Source of the DNA: Cercis canadensis
Lineage: Eukaryota; Streptophyta; Magnoliopsida; Fabales; Fabaceae
Direction: 5' to 3'
DNA: 64,000 nt
NCBI GenBank assembly: GCA_003255065.1
Contig: QAOA01007611.1
Location: 3,026 to 67,025 of the forward strand
Position numbers and translations under genes: made by a program. The notes beneath the pieces are model-generated. The model was not told the DNA's origin. It did not search any database and saw only the letters and a list, made by a program, of their open reading frames with translations. This document shows positions 23,297-34,900 of this stretch, piece after piece (within the stretch, counting starts at the first letter, position 1; each line of letters starts with the position of its first letter).

Positions 23297-24146
23297 CTGA
23301 ATTAGTAAATGAAACCACAAAAAGCATCAGAATGGGAAAAAGTAACCCTCCAATCTGAGGGGGATCACAAGGCTAAGCCAGTTATAAATGCAAAAGAGTC
23401 TAAACTGTAAGGTATAATCAATTCAATGGAAGTACGAACATGACCCTTCATATGCAAGAAATAGCAAAAAAAACTTTTCTTTTTTGGGCCATAGCAAAAA
23501 AACCTTGATTTTTACAAATTAGCAAGCAGAGATGAACACAAAATGGGAACATTTTTATCATCAATTTTGTTGTATGTATCAACTAACTCTCAAAGAACGA
23601 AGTATTTTCTTAACTAGAATACAAAGAACCAACTTTTGGACGCTATTTAAAAGAACAAACATGCAAGCAAAAGGAGAAAAAGGGTGGCAAAAAGGGAAAA
23701 ATTGAAATAAAAAGATTGATGCTACTGGGAGCAAATGTGCCTTCTAAGACCCCATCATCTAAGGAGACAACAAAGAGAGAATTATTCAGCTTTTATGAAG
23801 ATTTCTACAAATGAGTTTTCAATTTTGTCAGCTGATTTTGAAGGAATCTATAGGAGAAGGTAGAGGAAGAAGAGCCAACTAGTACCCATGATTGTGTTGT
23901 CAATGACTAACGGCCCATTAGATAGTATTCAAATTCCATTGCCACATTAGATAGTATTCCACAACTTCACCACATACGGTATTCCTCTGGGCATATAATA
24001 TTCCACTGTGAAAGATGAAAAATAAAGAGAAGAGCTTGGACTTTGCGCCTTTGATGTGATGACAAAAACAGCTTACTGAATGCTCTAGGTGCCATTGGTG
24101 TGAACCACTCCGAAAGAAAAAAGAAAAAGGTCAAATAAATAAATAC
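23297..24146. other. Upstream region of AGO7-like gene, no N-terminal exon found
   Basis: A-rich, no open frame with the Gln/His/Pro-rich composition expected of an AGO7 first exon. Contains short direct repeats of CATAGCAAAAAA(A) near 23460-23500 and a repeated TTAGATAGTATTC pair near 23916 and 23947. Confidence 0.5.
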
Positions 24147-24600
24147 CTTGGAAGTGAGACAGTATTTGGTCCTATCGTTGCCTGGAAAACTATCAGAAAC
24201 CAGAAATTTCCCCTCTCCAAGAATTCTAACCCCTTCCTCAGCACAATATGACACCAAATCCCCTGATCTGACAATCTACATAAAAAAACAAACCATACAC
24301 ACAAAAGTTAATAGAAAATATAATGAAGACCAAAATCTCAAGAGCATGTAGAACATAATTTAGCTACCAATTTTGGCTTGTAAGTCCCCATTAATAGTTC
24401 ACAGAAATGCTATATGCGTAAAACAACCCAAAATTGCATGTAAAAAAGATAAGATCTTTCTAATAATCACACGGGCAATGAAACCTACTGAGGTATGCCT
24501 GCATTTTTAGTTGGCTTAGCAATCTCTTTGACAAGGCACTCGGCAATGGGTGTTTTGTGCTCCTTCAAAATTGCTGCTGCCTTGTTCAAAGCTTGTTCAA
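24147..24600 (-). pseudogene. GAPN (non-phosphorylating GAPDH, ALDH11A-type) two-exon fragment
   Basis: Exon A (about 24600-24499) reads ALNKAAAILKEHKTPIAECL then VKEIAKPTKNA. Exon B (24275-24147) reads IVRSGDLVSYCAEEGVRI then LGEGKFLVSDSFPGNDRTKY and CLTSK, ending at a proper GTATTT donor. These match adjacent N-terminal segments of plant NADP-dependent non-phosphorylating glyceraldehyde-3-phosphate dehydrogenase. The following segment (expected IPLGVILAIPPFNY) and the catalytic Cys/Glu regions are absent, as is the N-terminus before ALNK. The junction after exon A is AG|GCATACC, a GC donor or a mutated GT. Two or three residues expected between A and B are missing. A truncated copy. Confidence 0.75.
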
Positions 24601-25999
24601 AATGGAGGCACACTTACAGCAGGAGAAGGAGAGGCGGTGCTGGTGCTGGTGCTGGAGTTTCGCCGGTGCTGGCTGCGACAGGGAGGAGAGGTGGTGCTGC
24701 CGGATGCGATACGGAGAGTGAAGAAGGAGAGAGCAAGAGAGGGGGAGAAGGAGAAATAGAGATAAAAACTGGAGTTAGGGATTGGATGAGAATCAGAATT
24801 CCCAAATACGGAAATACCAAAGCTGAAAGCCAAAAAAAAACAGTAAATTACCAAATCGGGCCAGTCGAGCCAATTAGGTCCGAACCCAATCGGGTTACGG
24901 GTCAAATCGGACCAAACCAAATTAACCTAATTTTAAATAAATTTATATTTTAAAACCCAACTCACCATTTTACTAACTCTACTAATAGGCAAAGAGAAAA
25001 AAAAAATTACAAAATTAACACAGACAAAATATTATTTTTTGTTAAATAAAGGAAAGAAGGAGCACAAAAAGCAAGCTTTTTTTTGCAAAATCAATATTAT
25101 GTCCCAACTATTTTCAAGAGAAACCAAAAGGGAAAAAAAAATAAAAAATGCAAAACATGAGTTTTGTCATCACCTTAAGGAGAAATGATGGGAAAAACAA
25201 AAATACAAAGAATAGAGATTGAAGATGAATGAACAGTACCTGAATGATGCATTAAACATGGTCTATGATGAAAGGCCTTATCCCCTTACCACCATGGTAT
25301 GGTCCACAGACAAGCTAGCTACTAGTACTAAGCACAAACTAGANTTTGTCATCACCTTAAGGAGAAATGATGGGAAAAACAAAAATACAAAGAATAGAGA
25401 TTGAAGATGGATGAACAGTACCTGAATGATGCATTAAACATGGTCTATGATGAAAGGCCTTATCCCCTTACCACCATGGTATGGTCCACAGACAAGCTAG
25501 CTACTAGTAATAAGCACAAACTAGATTCTTTTTCAATCAATAGTTAATACTTAACAGCTAAAAAATGAAGTGTAATTCTTCGTACTTAAAAGTATATATA
25601 GGTTAAATCCTTAACAAAGAGAATCGAATTGGGGGATATTGAGAAGAGGTGCTATACTGTGATGCTTAAAAAAATAAAAAAATAAAAAAATAAAGAAAGA
25701 TTAGGATCGGATCAGCCCAAACAATCCGGGCCAAATAGACCCGATTTGTTTTGGGTCTGCTATTTGTTGGTGCAGCCCCCCCTTAGTGGGGATAAACAAC
25801 TGCTGCATGCTGCTTCGTGCAACCCGAGGCACTTATTTTTGTTTCATTTCAGCAAGCACCTTTCATCACGCTACACCGAAAGTGTAAAGTTAACAAGAAG
25901 GTGCCCGATGCATCTCACACTAAACCACCACACGCAGCAGATGACAAGCCCAGCTTAACCGAGCCATCAGTGCTTACCTTGCACCACCTGTCGTCGGGA
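24601..25999. other. Intergenic, low complexity and a duplicated stretch
   Basis: Contains a GGTGCTGGTGCTGG/GGAGGAG purine-rich stretch (about 24620-24760) that opens several overlapping frames but looks like simple repeat. Then A-rich DNA, the duplication at 25163-25525, and GC-richer sequence at 25760-25990 of unknown origin that adjoins the LINE fragment. Confidence 0.5.
25163..25525 (+). repeat. 181-bp direct duplication around a single-N join
   Basis: 25163-25343 and 25345-25525 are nearly identical (two or three differences seen), separated only by the N at 25344. Most likely two overlapping contig ends or alleles that were not merged. Confidence 0.85.
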
Positions 26000-26700
26000 A
26001 ACTGCTAGCCAACGGTAGATGACCATACATATCTTGGCATTCCTCATACGACTCCAAATATGAAAAACAAGGTCACTAGAGTCAGGGTCCCCATTATCCA
26101 ATAAGAACTCGTTCCTATTTTGCCAAATAGCATGGACTGCTATCCCAAAAACAGTGCACCAACTACTTTAATCACGCTCCCAATGTTCTCTCAGATTAGT
26201 TTCCACCCAATCTCTTAACTCAAGATTAAAGAAAGCTGCCCAGGCACTAGTCTTCACCGGTCAATATATACCAGACCTGACTAACTCTTTCGCAGTTAAG
26301 CAAAGCATGTAGCACTGTCTCAGCATCCTTCCCAACGCGAGAACAAATAGGAGAGCTCACCATATGTTTATGATATCTTGCTGCATTAATGAGAAGACTA
26401 TCTTGAACCGTAAGCCATAGGAATGTCCTTAATTACCCTCTGAGGGCCCTCCTATTTCCACGATCTCTTATAGACTCCCTGTTGCACTTGACCCCCCATC
26501 TCCTACAAGACTACTATAAGCAGACTTTAAGAAAAAATCTCCATCATGGGACATGTCCCATGTGACTACATCTTCACCCATATGTTCTGAAGGCGACTTA
26601 ATGCTTGTTATGCGTTGACAGACGGAGCTAGGCAATAAAGAGAGCAAAACCACCCAGTCCCACTCACCATTCTCTAACAAAATGGGAGACCTTTGTGAAC
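26000..26700 (-). mobile_element. LINE ORF2 C-terminal fragment (zf-RVT region)
   Basis: The minus strand reads LENGEWDWVVLLSLLPSS, VTWDMSHDGDFFLKSAYSSL, then after a stop LFLWLTVQDSLLINAARYHK. A zf-RVT motif follows (CSRVGKDAETVLHALLNC). Beyond it DWVETNLREHWERD and FGIAVHAIWQNRNEFLLD match the linker before RNase H. Several stops and a frameshift. It is a different subfamily from the LINE at 2358-7415 and carries neither RT nor endonuclease. Confidence 0.75.
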
Positions 26701-28027
26701 AAGTCTGAAGTAGCTAGATCAACCAGTAGCCAGACACCATGTTTAAGAGAATTAGTGGATCTACCGCTCCCCTATACATGCCAACATATTTTTGGTTATG
26801 CCTGAATATATATGGATACACAATTATAGTATTGTATACATTGTAAAAATGGCCAAAAACATTATCAATGAAATAAGAGAGCCCAAGTTTCTTGCTTGTG
26901 ATCCCAATAGCAATTGCCTTACATGAATCCTTTAGCATGTGGTGATTTATGAAAGAAACAAAGGAGAATTAGACACTGATAAATTCATCATATATACCCA
27001 TGCAATTGATGCCAATGAAGATTTTGTTTAGTAGTATATGCTCCTATATATCTAATTAAACTCTAAGGTGTCTAGATTAGATTAATGTATTTTTATGGCT
27101 AACAAACCCTTTTAATCCGTTTTCAATTTAAACTTGTATTATGTTCCCAAAATGACTTCATCTTGTCACAAAAAAAAAANAAAAAAAAAAAAAAAAAAAA
27201 CTTCATGTCATTAAAAGCCAAGAGAAATCGAGAAACTCTTATGTTGCGGTGAAAGATAAAAGCCTACATAGGATTGGGTTATTATATTGCCAATATATAA
27301 AAGGCATTATTGTGGACTTGACACATTGGTCTGGTGAATGTGGCTAACAGCGTTAGTGTAGGCTTATATCTAACAATAGCCTTTGATGGGCGGCATGGTA
27401 GGTTTTCATATAAAGAGGCTAAGTCGCTCGCTCACTCCATGCCTGTTGTGTTGTGCTTGAGAGCCGCCTTTTGATAATGGAGATGAAGAAGACTAGTCTA
27501 TCTGTGTTCATTTGACCATAAGTTGCTAGATTTAGCAGATTTGAATGATGCATAAAGGTATGTTTCTGATTAATTATATTGGTGTTTTAAGTTCATTTAT
27601 GTCAATTAAAATCCTTACAATATTTTTTTTTTTAATATTTTGGATACGACATAAAACCTACAACTTTTCAAGACAACTTCAGTATTATATATTAGATATA
27701 AAATAAATTTTTTTAAGATTCTCCTAAAAGCTTAAGCATTTGGGTTGAAATAATTCTTGATATAGCATTAGAATATTTAATTTTGACCAAGTGGTTAGGA
27801 GATTAATCCTTATTGTCCATACTTTTTCTATTGATTTAAAATTTCAGCACAATATATGAGCTAGCTTATACTTTGTTCACGCTTCAAGTCCAAATAATTT
27901 TTATGTGCAGGATATGTTAAGCTTTTAGGAGAGTTTATTCCTTGACACATCAATATTCTCACAAATTCTGGGAAATTAAATGTCTGTAAAATTTATTTAT
28001 TGCATGAATTCATATATACATGCAAAC
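26701..28027. other. Intergenic, possible relic of a small gene near 27400
   Basis: AT-rich. A CATATAAAGAGG box at about 27399-27410 is followed 70 bp later by an ATG opening MEMKKTSLSVFI, which stops after 12 codons. This could be the start of a decayed small secreted-peptide gene, but evidence is thin. A poly-A run carries a single N at 27180. Confidence 0.35.
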
Positions 28028-28236
28028 AAATTAGAGGGAAACCCAGCATGTAGATTAGTTGATAAGAGGCTGTTCTAGCTTAATTAAGGGTCTCGGGTTC
28101 GAACCTTTGAGAATGCAGCTGCGTCTGTTGGGAGAGCTTTACCGCTCTTGTGGTCATTCCCGGCTCGAAATCGGATCAGTCGGACGAAGTCCGAACACCG
28201 GTGGGTAACAAACAAACAAAAAATTAGAGGAAACCC
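28028..28236 (+). mobile_element. tRNA-derived SINE with target-site duplication
   Basis: The body is about 28045-28220. It has a box A-like TAGATTAGTTGATAAGAGG near the 5' end and a perfect box B core GGTTCGAACC at about 28109-28118. A non-tRNA body follows (GGTCATTCCCGGCTCG, GTCGGACGAAGTCCGAACAC), with a 3' tail AACAAACAAACAAA. It is flanked by AAATTAGAGGGAAACCC (28028-28044) and AAATTAGAGGAAACCC (28221-28236). This matched pair is a target-site duplication. Confidence 0.85.
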
Positions 28237-28525
28237 CAATGTGTAAATGATAAAATCCTAAATCCAATTTTCAAATTTTAATTTGGGCTAACTTAAATGG
28301 GCTGGATCAGAAACAATCCAGATCTAAACCCACAGGTATTGATTCATATTTAAATATATTAACTGAATGAGAACCCACGTGGTTCCAATAGCACTAACTA
28401 TTATATCTTAGTTAGAATAGTCTAATGGTCTACATTAGCTAACTTATTAAACCTTGATAAATAACATTATAAAAATAGTAAATATCAACCGACTAAGAGT
28501 ATGATTTTATATTGCTATTTCTTTT

Positions 28526-29073
28526 CGCTTAATTACAATTTTGGTCCTCCTATTTTAATAATTTAAACTTTTTGATCCCCTTCATTTAAAAATAAACCAT
28601 TGAGTCATTTTATATTTATAAAATATACAATTTTGGTCATTTTATCTTTAAGTCAATTCTTAGGTTTATTTCAAAGTGTAAAATTCTCTAATTCATAATC
28701 TTACCATTCAAATTAAAGAGCTACGTCTTGTGAATCTACCAACTAAATTTCAATTCAATCTAACGGTGAGACTCAGCCCAAAATACCAAAACCATAAATT
28801 TTCATCTAATCGAAAATCTAGACTCATTCACTGTTAGATCAAGCTAAAATTTAGTGGGGAGGTTTACAAGACGTAGCTCTTTAATCTGAACAGTGAGATT
28901 ATCAATCAGAGAAGTTTACACTTTGAAATAAACCTAAGAATTTTGACTTAAAGACAAAAGGACCAAAATTGTACATTTTATGAATATAGAGGGATTCAAT
29001 AATTCATTTTTAAAGAAAGGGGATGAAAAAGTTTAAGTTGTTAAAATAGAATGTCTAAAATTACAATTAAACC
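28526..29073. mobile_element. Long foldback element, about 260-bp inverted arms
   Basis: The left arm (28526 to about 28795) begins GCTTAATTACAATTTTGGTC. The right arm (about 28815-29073) ends with the inverse (ATGTCTAAAATTACAATTAAACC). The arms stay aligned through TTAGGTTTATTTCAAAGTGT and GAGCTACGTCTTGT, with scattered mismatches and a loop of about 20 bp. Nearly the whole element is palindromic, as in MULE-type foldback MITEs. No coding content. Confidence 0.85.
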
Positions 29074-31256
29074 TTAATTCTAATGTCCTATTTTCTTTCA
29101 GTATAAGTAAATAACATTTTTTTTTGTGGTCAAGGAAACATATCATTATGGTTGTGTATTTGATATTCAGATTTTATTTCAAATCCCAATAGGAAAACAA
29201 TGGGGCAGAATTATGAGAGAAATATTTCATAATGCTGAGTAAACTCTAGTTGGCCCCATTTGGCTAGACCTTGCATGTCAGCTAAATAGAGTACCAAAAG
29301 GAAGGCTAATTGCCTCAACAACTCTAGGATTAAAGAAATAAAAAGAAATCATCCACCAAAAAAGCAAAAAGAAAGGAAGAATGAAAGGAAAAAAAATTAA
29401 TTAGTTTCCAGAAGGTTAATTAGTTTGATAACCCACTAGGCACATGATTAAGGTGTTTGAATCATGCTCCCCATGCTCTAAAAGGCATTGATTTCTTTGA
29501 GATATCACTATCATTTGGTTTAATATACTATATATGAACTAATTACAGCATTTTAATAAAATATTAAACGGATACTAAATTAAAGGGTTATTTTAAGATT
29601 GCAATTGGGCAGCATGATTCTTGTTAATAAAATTTTATACTGTTTTCAGAATATGAACAATTTATAAATCTTACTTATTGACAACTGGGTTTTCAAGGCA
29701 AACAAAAATGATAGTTATAGGTAACATGGTGTAAAAAAGCATGACTGAAGTTTTGTGTAAAGTTTGTTTTTCCTTTAGTTTTCCAGTACCAACCTAGGAT
29801 TTAATAGGTCATGTTTACTAACTTTGTTTACTTTTTTTTTTTGGTAATCTAACTTTACTTTACTATTCCACAGACTACTCCATTTTATGGCGAGCATGTA
29901 AACTGAAAATCTGGCTTGTTGAATGTAGATGGTTGCAACCCTATGCATGTATAAGCTTGTTGACAAGTAACTGGTATATCTACAAACAAAAGGTTTAGCC
30001 TCCCTAATACCAAATGGCGCATGGTCAAGTAGTACTGAGGTTATCATCGGAGCTTACAAGTTCCGTTTTTGAATATGAAGTCATTAACCTAAGTACCGAA
30101 AGAAAAAGCCTCCCAGTGTCTTGATGACAACTTGAACTCAAGCTAGTTAGAGAAGTGAGGGACGTTTAGCACTAAGCTACTAGCCCACAACCTTAAATGG
30201 TATCTTTTATCCTTTTCGGATATGCTTTGGCTCTTTAAGTCTTAAAGAATTTGGTCCTTCATTAGCCATTGCTGGAAAAGAAACAAATATAAAATTGAGG
30301 GGATCTTCTCCTTCACTGAAGATAAAGGATTTCTTTTAATTTCTTCTTAAAACTTCTTGTCGTGCATGTTAGAACAGTTATGTGAAAAGATAATTCATGT
30401 GATATATTTTAAGTGGGAATTGTCAACTCCTAGTATCGTGGTAGCACTAGAAATTTGAGTTGACATCTAAACAACTAATTTTAACTTAGGTCTATCAAAC
30501 AAAACGTTAAAAATAAGGCCTAATTCAAACTTCATAGGCAAATTTTCAACACTAGAAATTTGGTGGATTACAATATCGGAATATCTCCAATAAAAAAAGT
30601 ATGTATCAAATTGACTTAAATAAAACTAAGAGAAAGAAGTGAACTTTTAAGCAAACTCGGAGATCAAGCAGTAGTTTATTTACACAATTTTTATATAGAC
30701 TAATTGTATCGAAAAATCTCTAAGTACAATTAAAAATAGTTTAGTTGCTAATGGTTGTGGATCCATAGCATAAAATCTTTTTAAATGATGGAAATTAAGA
30801 TGTTCGATGTCACAGGCTTAATCTTTGATGTGCAATTCCCTTGCCTTTTCATATCATTGCATTCTTTTGTAACAAAGAAAAGAAAAAGTAATTTAAGTGA
30901 AGTCACATAATTATGAATAACGAGAAATTTTAGGAAGATTCAACAGTTTAAATAATGTGAGAAAATCAAGCCAATCACAATTCACAAGTTCTACATATGA
31001 ATATGAGTTCCACTAATTAAAATTTATATATTGGGATCTTGACACATGCAAGTTTTTGATTAAGTCTCAGTCCACTGAACCAAATCTACCTAAAATGTGT
31101 CAAAAAGAGAAAGGAAAAAAGACACCTCTTTTCTCTTTTGTCGTTTTATGGTGATTGCCCTTAATGATTATTAATTTCCTCCCAGCTTTAGAACATTTGA
31201 AGGACTCTCACTTTCACACACTCACTCTCTCCCTCTCTGATCACTTGAAGCCATTC
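29074..31256. other. Intergenic, upstream of MSL10-like gene
   Basis: AT-rich with no supported gene apart from the SINE-like stretch at 30008-30190. The last 200 bp (CTCACTCTCTCCCTCTCTGA just before the ATG) is a pyrimidine-rich leader typical of plant 5' UTRs. Confidence 0.5.
30008..30190 (+). mobile_element. Diverged SINE-like sequence
   Basis: AAATGGCGCATGGTCAAGTA followed by GTACTGAGGTTATCATCGGA resembles a tRNA-type box A region, with a box B-like GTTCCGTTTTTGAA downstream. A related sequence occurs at 45825-45915. No target duplication was identified. Confidence 0.4.
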
Positions 31257-34200
31257 ATGGAGTTCCAGAAACGAGACAACCAAAAGACCAACACAGACCA
31301 AGTGGTCATTACCATCGACCAGCAGCAAAGCTCCAAACTAGATCAACCCAAAACCAAAATCCTAAGACGCCTCAATTTTTCCAAACCCAGATCCCGTTTT
31401 GAGGAGATCAACTATCCTTTCCCACCACCAAAATCCATCCCTGAATCAGAAGAATCCCAACCCACAAATTCCCATGACAACTCTTACTCCTCCACTGACG
31501 AAGAATATGATGAAGAATGGTACGAAGATGAAGATGAACATGGCGAAGATGATTCCTACAAAAAGTACAAAAAGAAGAGAAAAAGAAAGATCAATAAGAG
31601 GGCCTTAATAGAATGGACATTGTTCCTCATTATCATGACTTGCTTGGTATGCTCTCTTACCCTTAAATCCTTCAAGGACAAGGTCGAATGCAGCCTCCAA
31701 GTTTGGAAATGGTGCTTGATTGTCTTGGTAATCTTCTGTGGTCGTCTTGTCTCTGGTTGGGTAGTTGGGTTCATTGTGTTCCTTATTGAACGAAACTTTA
31801 TGTTGAGAGAGAAAGTTCTTTACTTTGTCTATGGCTTACGTAAGAGCTTTCAAAATTGTGCTTGGTTAGGTCTAGTTTTAGTAGGATGGATGATTATGTT
31901 CCATAATGCTCATAACCACAATAAAGTCCTCAAAAAGGTCTTTAGGTTTCTCATAGCTGTGCTCGTTGGTGCAACCATTTGGTTGCTAAAGATAGTATTA
32001 GTTAAGGTTCTTGCATCATCTTTTCATGTGGCCACTTTCTTTGATAGAATGAAAGAAAGTGTTTTTCATCACTATGTGTTGGATTCACTATCTGGGCCTC
32101 CATTAGATGAAGAAGAGATGGAAATCCCACGTCGTCACCTTCAAGCGTCGAAATCATTGCCTGCTAGGTTAAGATATGGAAAGCATCACCCTTTATCGAG
32201 GTCTAAGAGAGATGGTTCAAGGAGAATTGACATGGAAAAGCTTAGAAAGCTGAGCATGGAGGGCAGAGCTACTGCTTGGAGTGTGAAAAGGTTGGTGAGC
32301 CACATCATGTCATCGGGATTGTCGACGATTTCGAGGACCGTGGATGATTTTGCAGATGCAGAATCAGAGATTAATAGTGAGTGGGAGGCAAGGGCTTGTG
32401 CTCAAAGGATCTTCAAGAATGTTGCAAAGCCTGAAGCCAAGTATGTTCTCTTTTTTCCATATCATATCTCAATCAAAAATGAAAATTCTTACATATATTG
32501 AGAGTATTACTCTTACGAGACATATACAAGTGAGCTTCACTTATGACGCTCACTTTTATATGTTTATAGGAGTAATACTCGTGATGTAGGTAAATATTTT
32601 TAAAAAGGTTGAATTTTCATTTTATGGATTTATTATGAAGGTACATATGAAGCATGATATTTTCTTGTGTATTATCTCAAGTTGTAGACAGCTTTTAGCA
32701 GAATGTTCAAAATACTGTTTAATGTTTTGGACAAAGCATTTCACAAATTAAGTAGATAATTAGAATCTTCAAAGGTTAATAAAGAAGAGTCATTTCTTAA
32801 ATATTGTCTATCTGTAAGAAAGTTTATAGTAACAATACTAAAATTCTGTTTAACAGTAAAATAATAAAACATTAAAATAATGATATAACGTAATATTTGA
32901 ATTTTGATATTCTTATATAATTTTGAAATCTTAATATCAATCTTTTGTATAAATACCAGTTTAAGGAATGTAATTGGTCCGATATTGATTTTTTTTAAAA
33001 AATTAATATATCCTCTTCTAACATACTAAATACTATGAATATCTCAGAAATTTTTTGCATGTTCAACATGCTTTCAACATATATGTAATTATTATGTAAA
33101 AATAATCACAATTTAAACTTCAGATAAAAACAGAAATATTGTTATTAGGGGTAGAGCCACATACAATTTTTGTTTGGGATTCCACCCTCTCCAATTCCTT
33201 TACTAACATGTCTTATTTTGTCACATCTCAGCTCTTTCTTTTTTATTTTTTTTATTTTTTAAACCTTAATTTCCTCCCCAACAAAATCCTCATACACCCT
33301 AAACACTCCACAATAATCTTGTTTCCCTAAGGCAAAATCTTGGCCTGCCATTGGGCTATATATAATATATAAAAAGATGTAAGTAAACAGAAAAACTGGG
33401 AGGTAACGAGCATAAAATTTTCCACCTACTTATTATCTCTCAATCATTTTCATTGACTACGTTCTTAATTAGTTCTTACTCTAGTTTTCTTTTTGAGCTA
33501 TTATTAGAGGTACATATTCATTAACTGGTATAAACAGGCATGTGTCCTTGTCTCTTTTGTTTTCGTCCTTTATTATAATCACCTTTAGTGCTGTCAAAAG
33601 TCGCTTTGCCTCCTAAAGTGGATGTCCTCCTAATCTCTTCGATATTTTAACACCCATTTTATGTACTTTATGAAAACGTTGGTTGAACCTTCATTGAGTT
33701 GCAGCAATAATGCTGTATAATAATGCTCATCATCAATGCCACGAGTTATCGTCCTCTTGTGGCCAGCCCAAAAAGAAAAGAACGTAATCTATCATGTCTC
33801 TACACTGATTTGGGGTTTGTTTGGACAAAAGTTGAGTAAACACATTTTTGATTTGGCACAGTCATTTAGTTCCTTGAAAGTTTTTAGTGTTACTTTAATT
33901 CTTAAAAGATAATTTTGTCCATCAAAATAATCTTTTTGTCAACTTTTATTTACTAAACTTGTCACATTGACATTAAACGTATCAAGTGAAAGGTTTTGTT
34001 AACTCTTACTAAGAAAAACTAGATAAAAGACTATCTTAATAGATAGAGTTATCTTTCATAGACTAAAGTTACACTAAAATTCCTTAAAAACTAAACTAAC
34101 TATGCTTTTATCTTTTAAGGACTGAATTTTTTTTTTACTCACAAAAGTTTTAGCAGGAAAAGAAAGGGATAGCCTTAAGGCTGAAGATGACTCTGCTGAG

Positions 34201-34853
34201 CCAAGGTCTCTCCTCTTACTCACAAAAGTTTTAGCAGGGAAAGAAAGGGAAAAGAAATAAATGATGATATCTAATTTTCATTGATTTTCTAAAATTAAAA
34301 ATTTGAACGAAAAGTTAAAGTCTTGAGGTAAACGTATAATCCTTTTTATGTTACAAACCCAAAATTATGTAAGGTTTTCTTTCTTCATCTTATTTTTATC
34401 CATAGGCACCCTCCATGAAAACCAAGGGTTAGGAACTGAGTTGAGAGTGCTAGTGATCGAAAGTTGGTCCCAAAAGAGCTGGACTGCAAACATATCTATA
34501 CTTATTAATAATTAAAGAGAACTCCCTAGTATTTAATTTCTCTTTTTTGTGCCAAAAATTCCAATAACACCCTTATGACACATTTTATATCTAGAATCTA
34601 CTTTTCTTCTCTCCGATATTTGTGACTTTTGATGGTAAAAAATTCAAATATATATTGAATTAATATAGCTTTTTAGGGATTCTTTAACATTTTTTTTAAG
34701 GTGTGGGTGTTTTCGAATACTTTAAAAATATTGTGGCGATTGGAAATTCAAAAAACCTAAAAAGTGACATTTTATAGGGTTTTTTTTTTTCAGTTTTAAA
34801 AAATATTACATACTTAGTAACCAAAAGAAAAAAAATGTATTATATACTTATTC

Positions 34854-34900
<47 letters not shown>

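Noticed and set aside
24495-24953. ORFs on both strands rich in Gly/Ala or Ser/Pro
   Set aside because: They arise from a GGTGCTGGTGCTGG/GGAG purine-rich stretch. The minus strand here instead carries a GAPN exon in another frame.
26714-26938. 74-codon minus-strand ORF (MLKDSCKAIAIGITSKKLG...)
   Set aside because: Looks mildly protein-like but has no recognised family and no supporting exon nearby; left unannotated.
28105-28120. Possible tRNA gene because of a perfect GGTTCGAACC box
   Set aside because: No cloverleaf can be formed around it, the body is non-tRNA, it has an A-rich tail and a 16-bp target duplication. It is a SINE.
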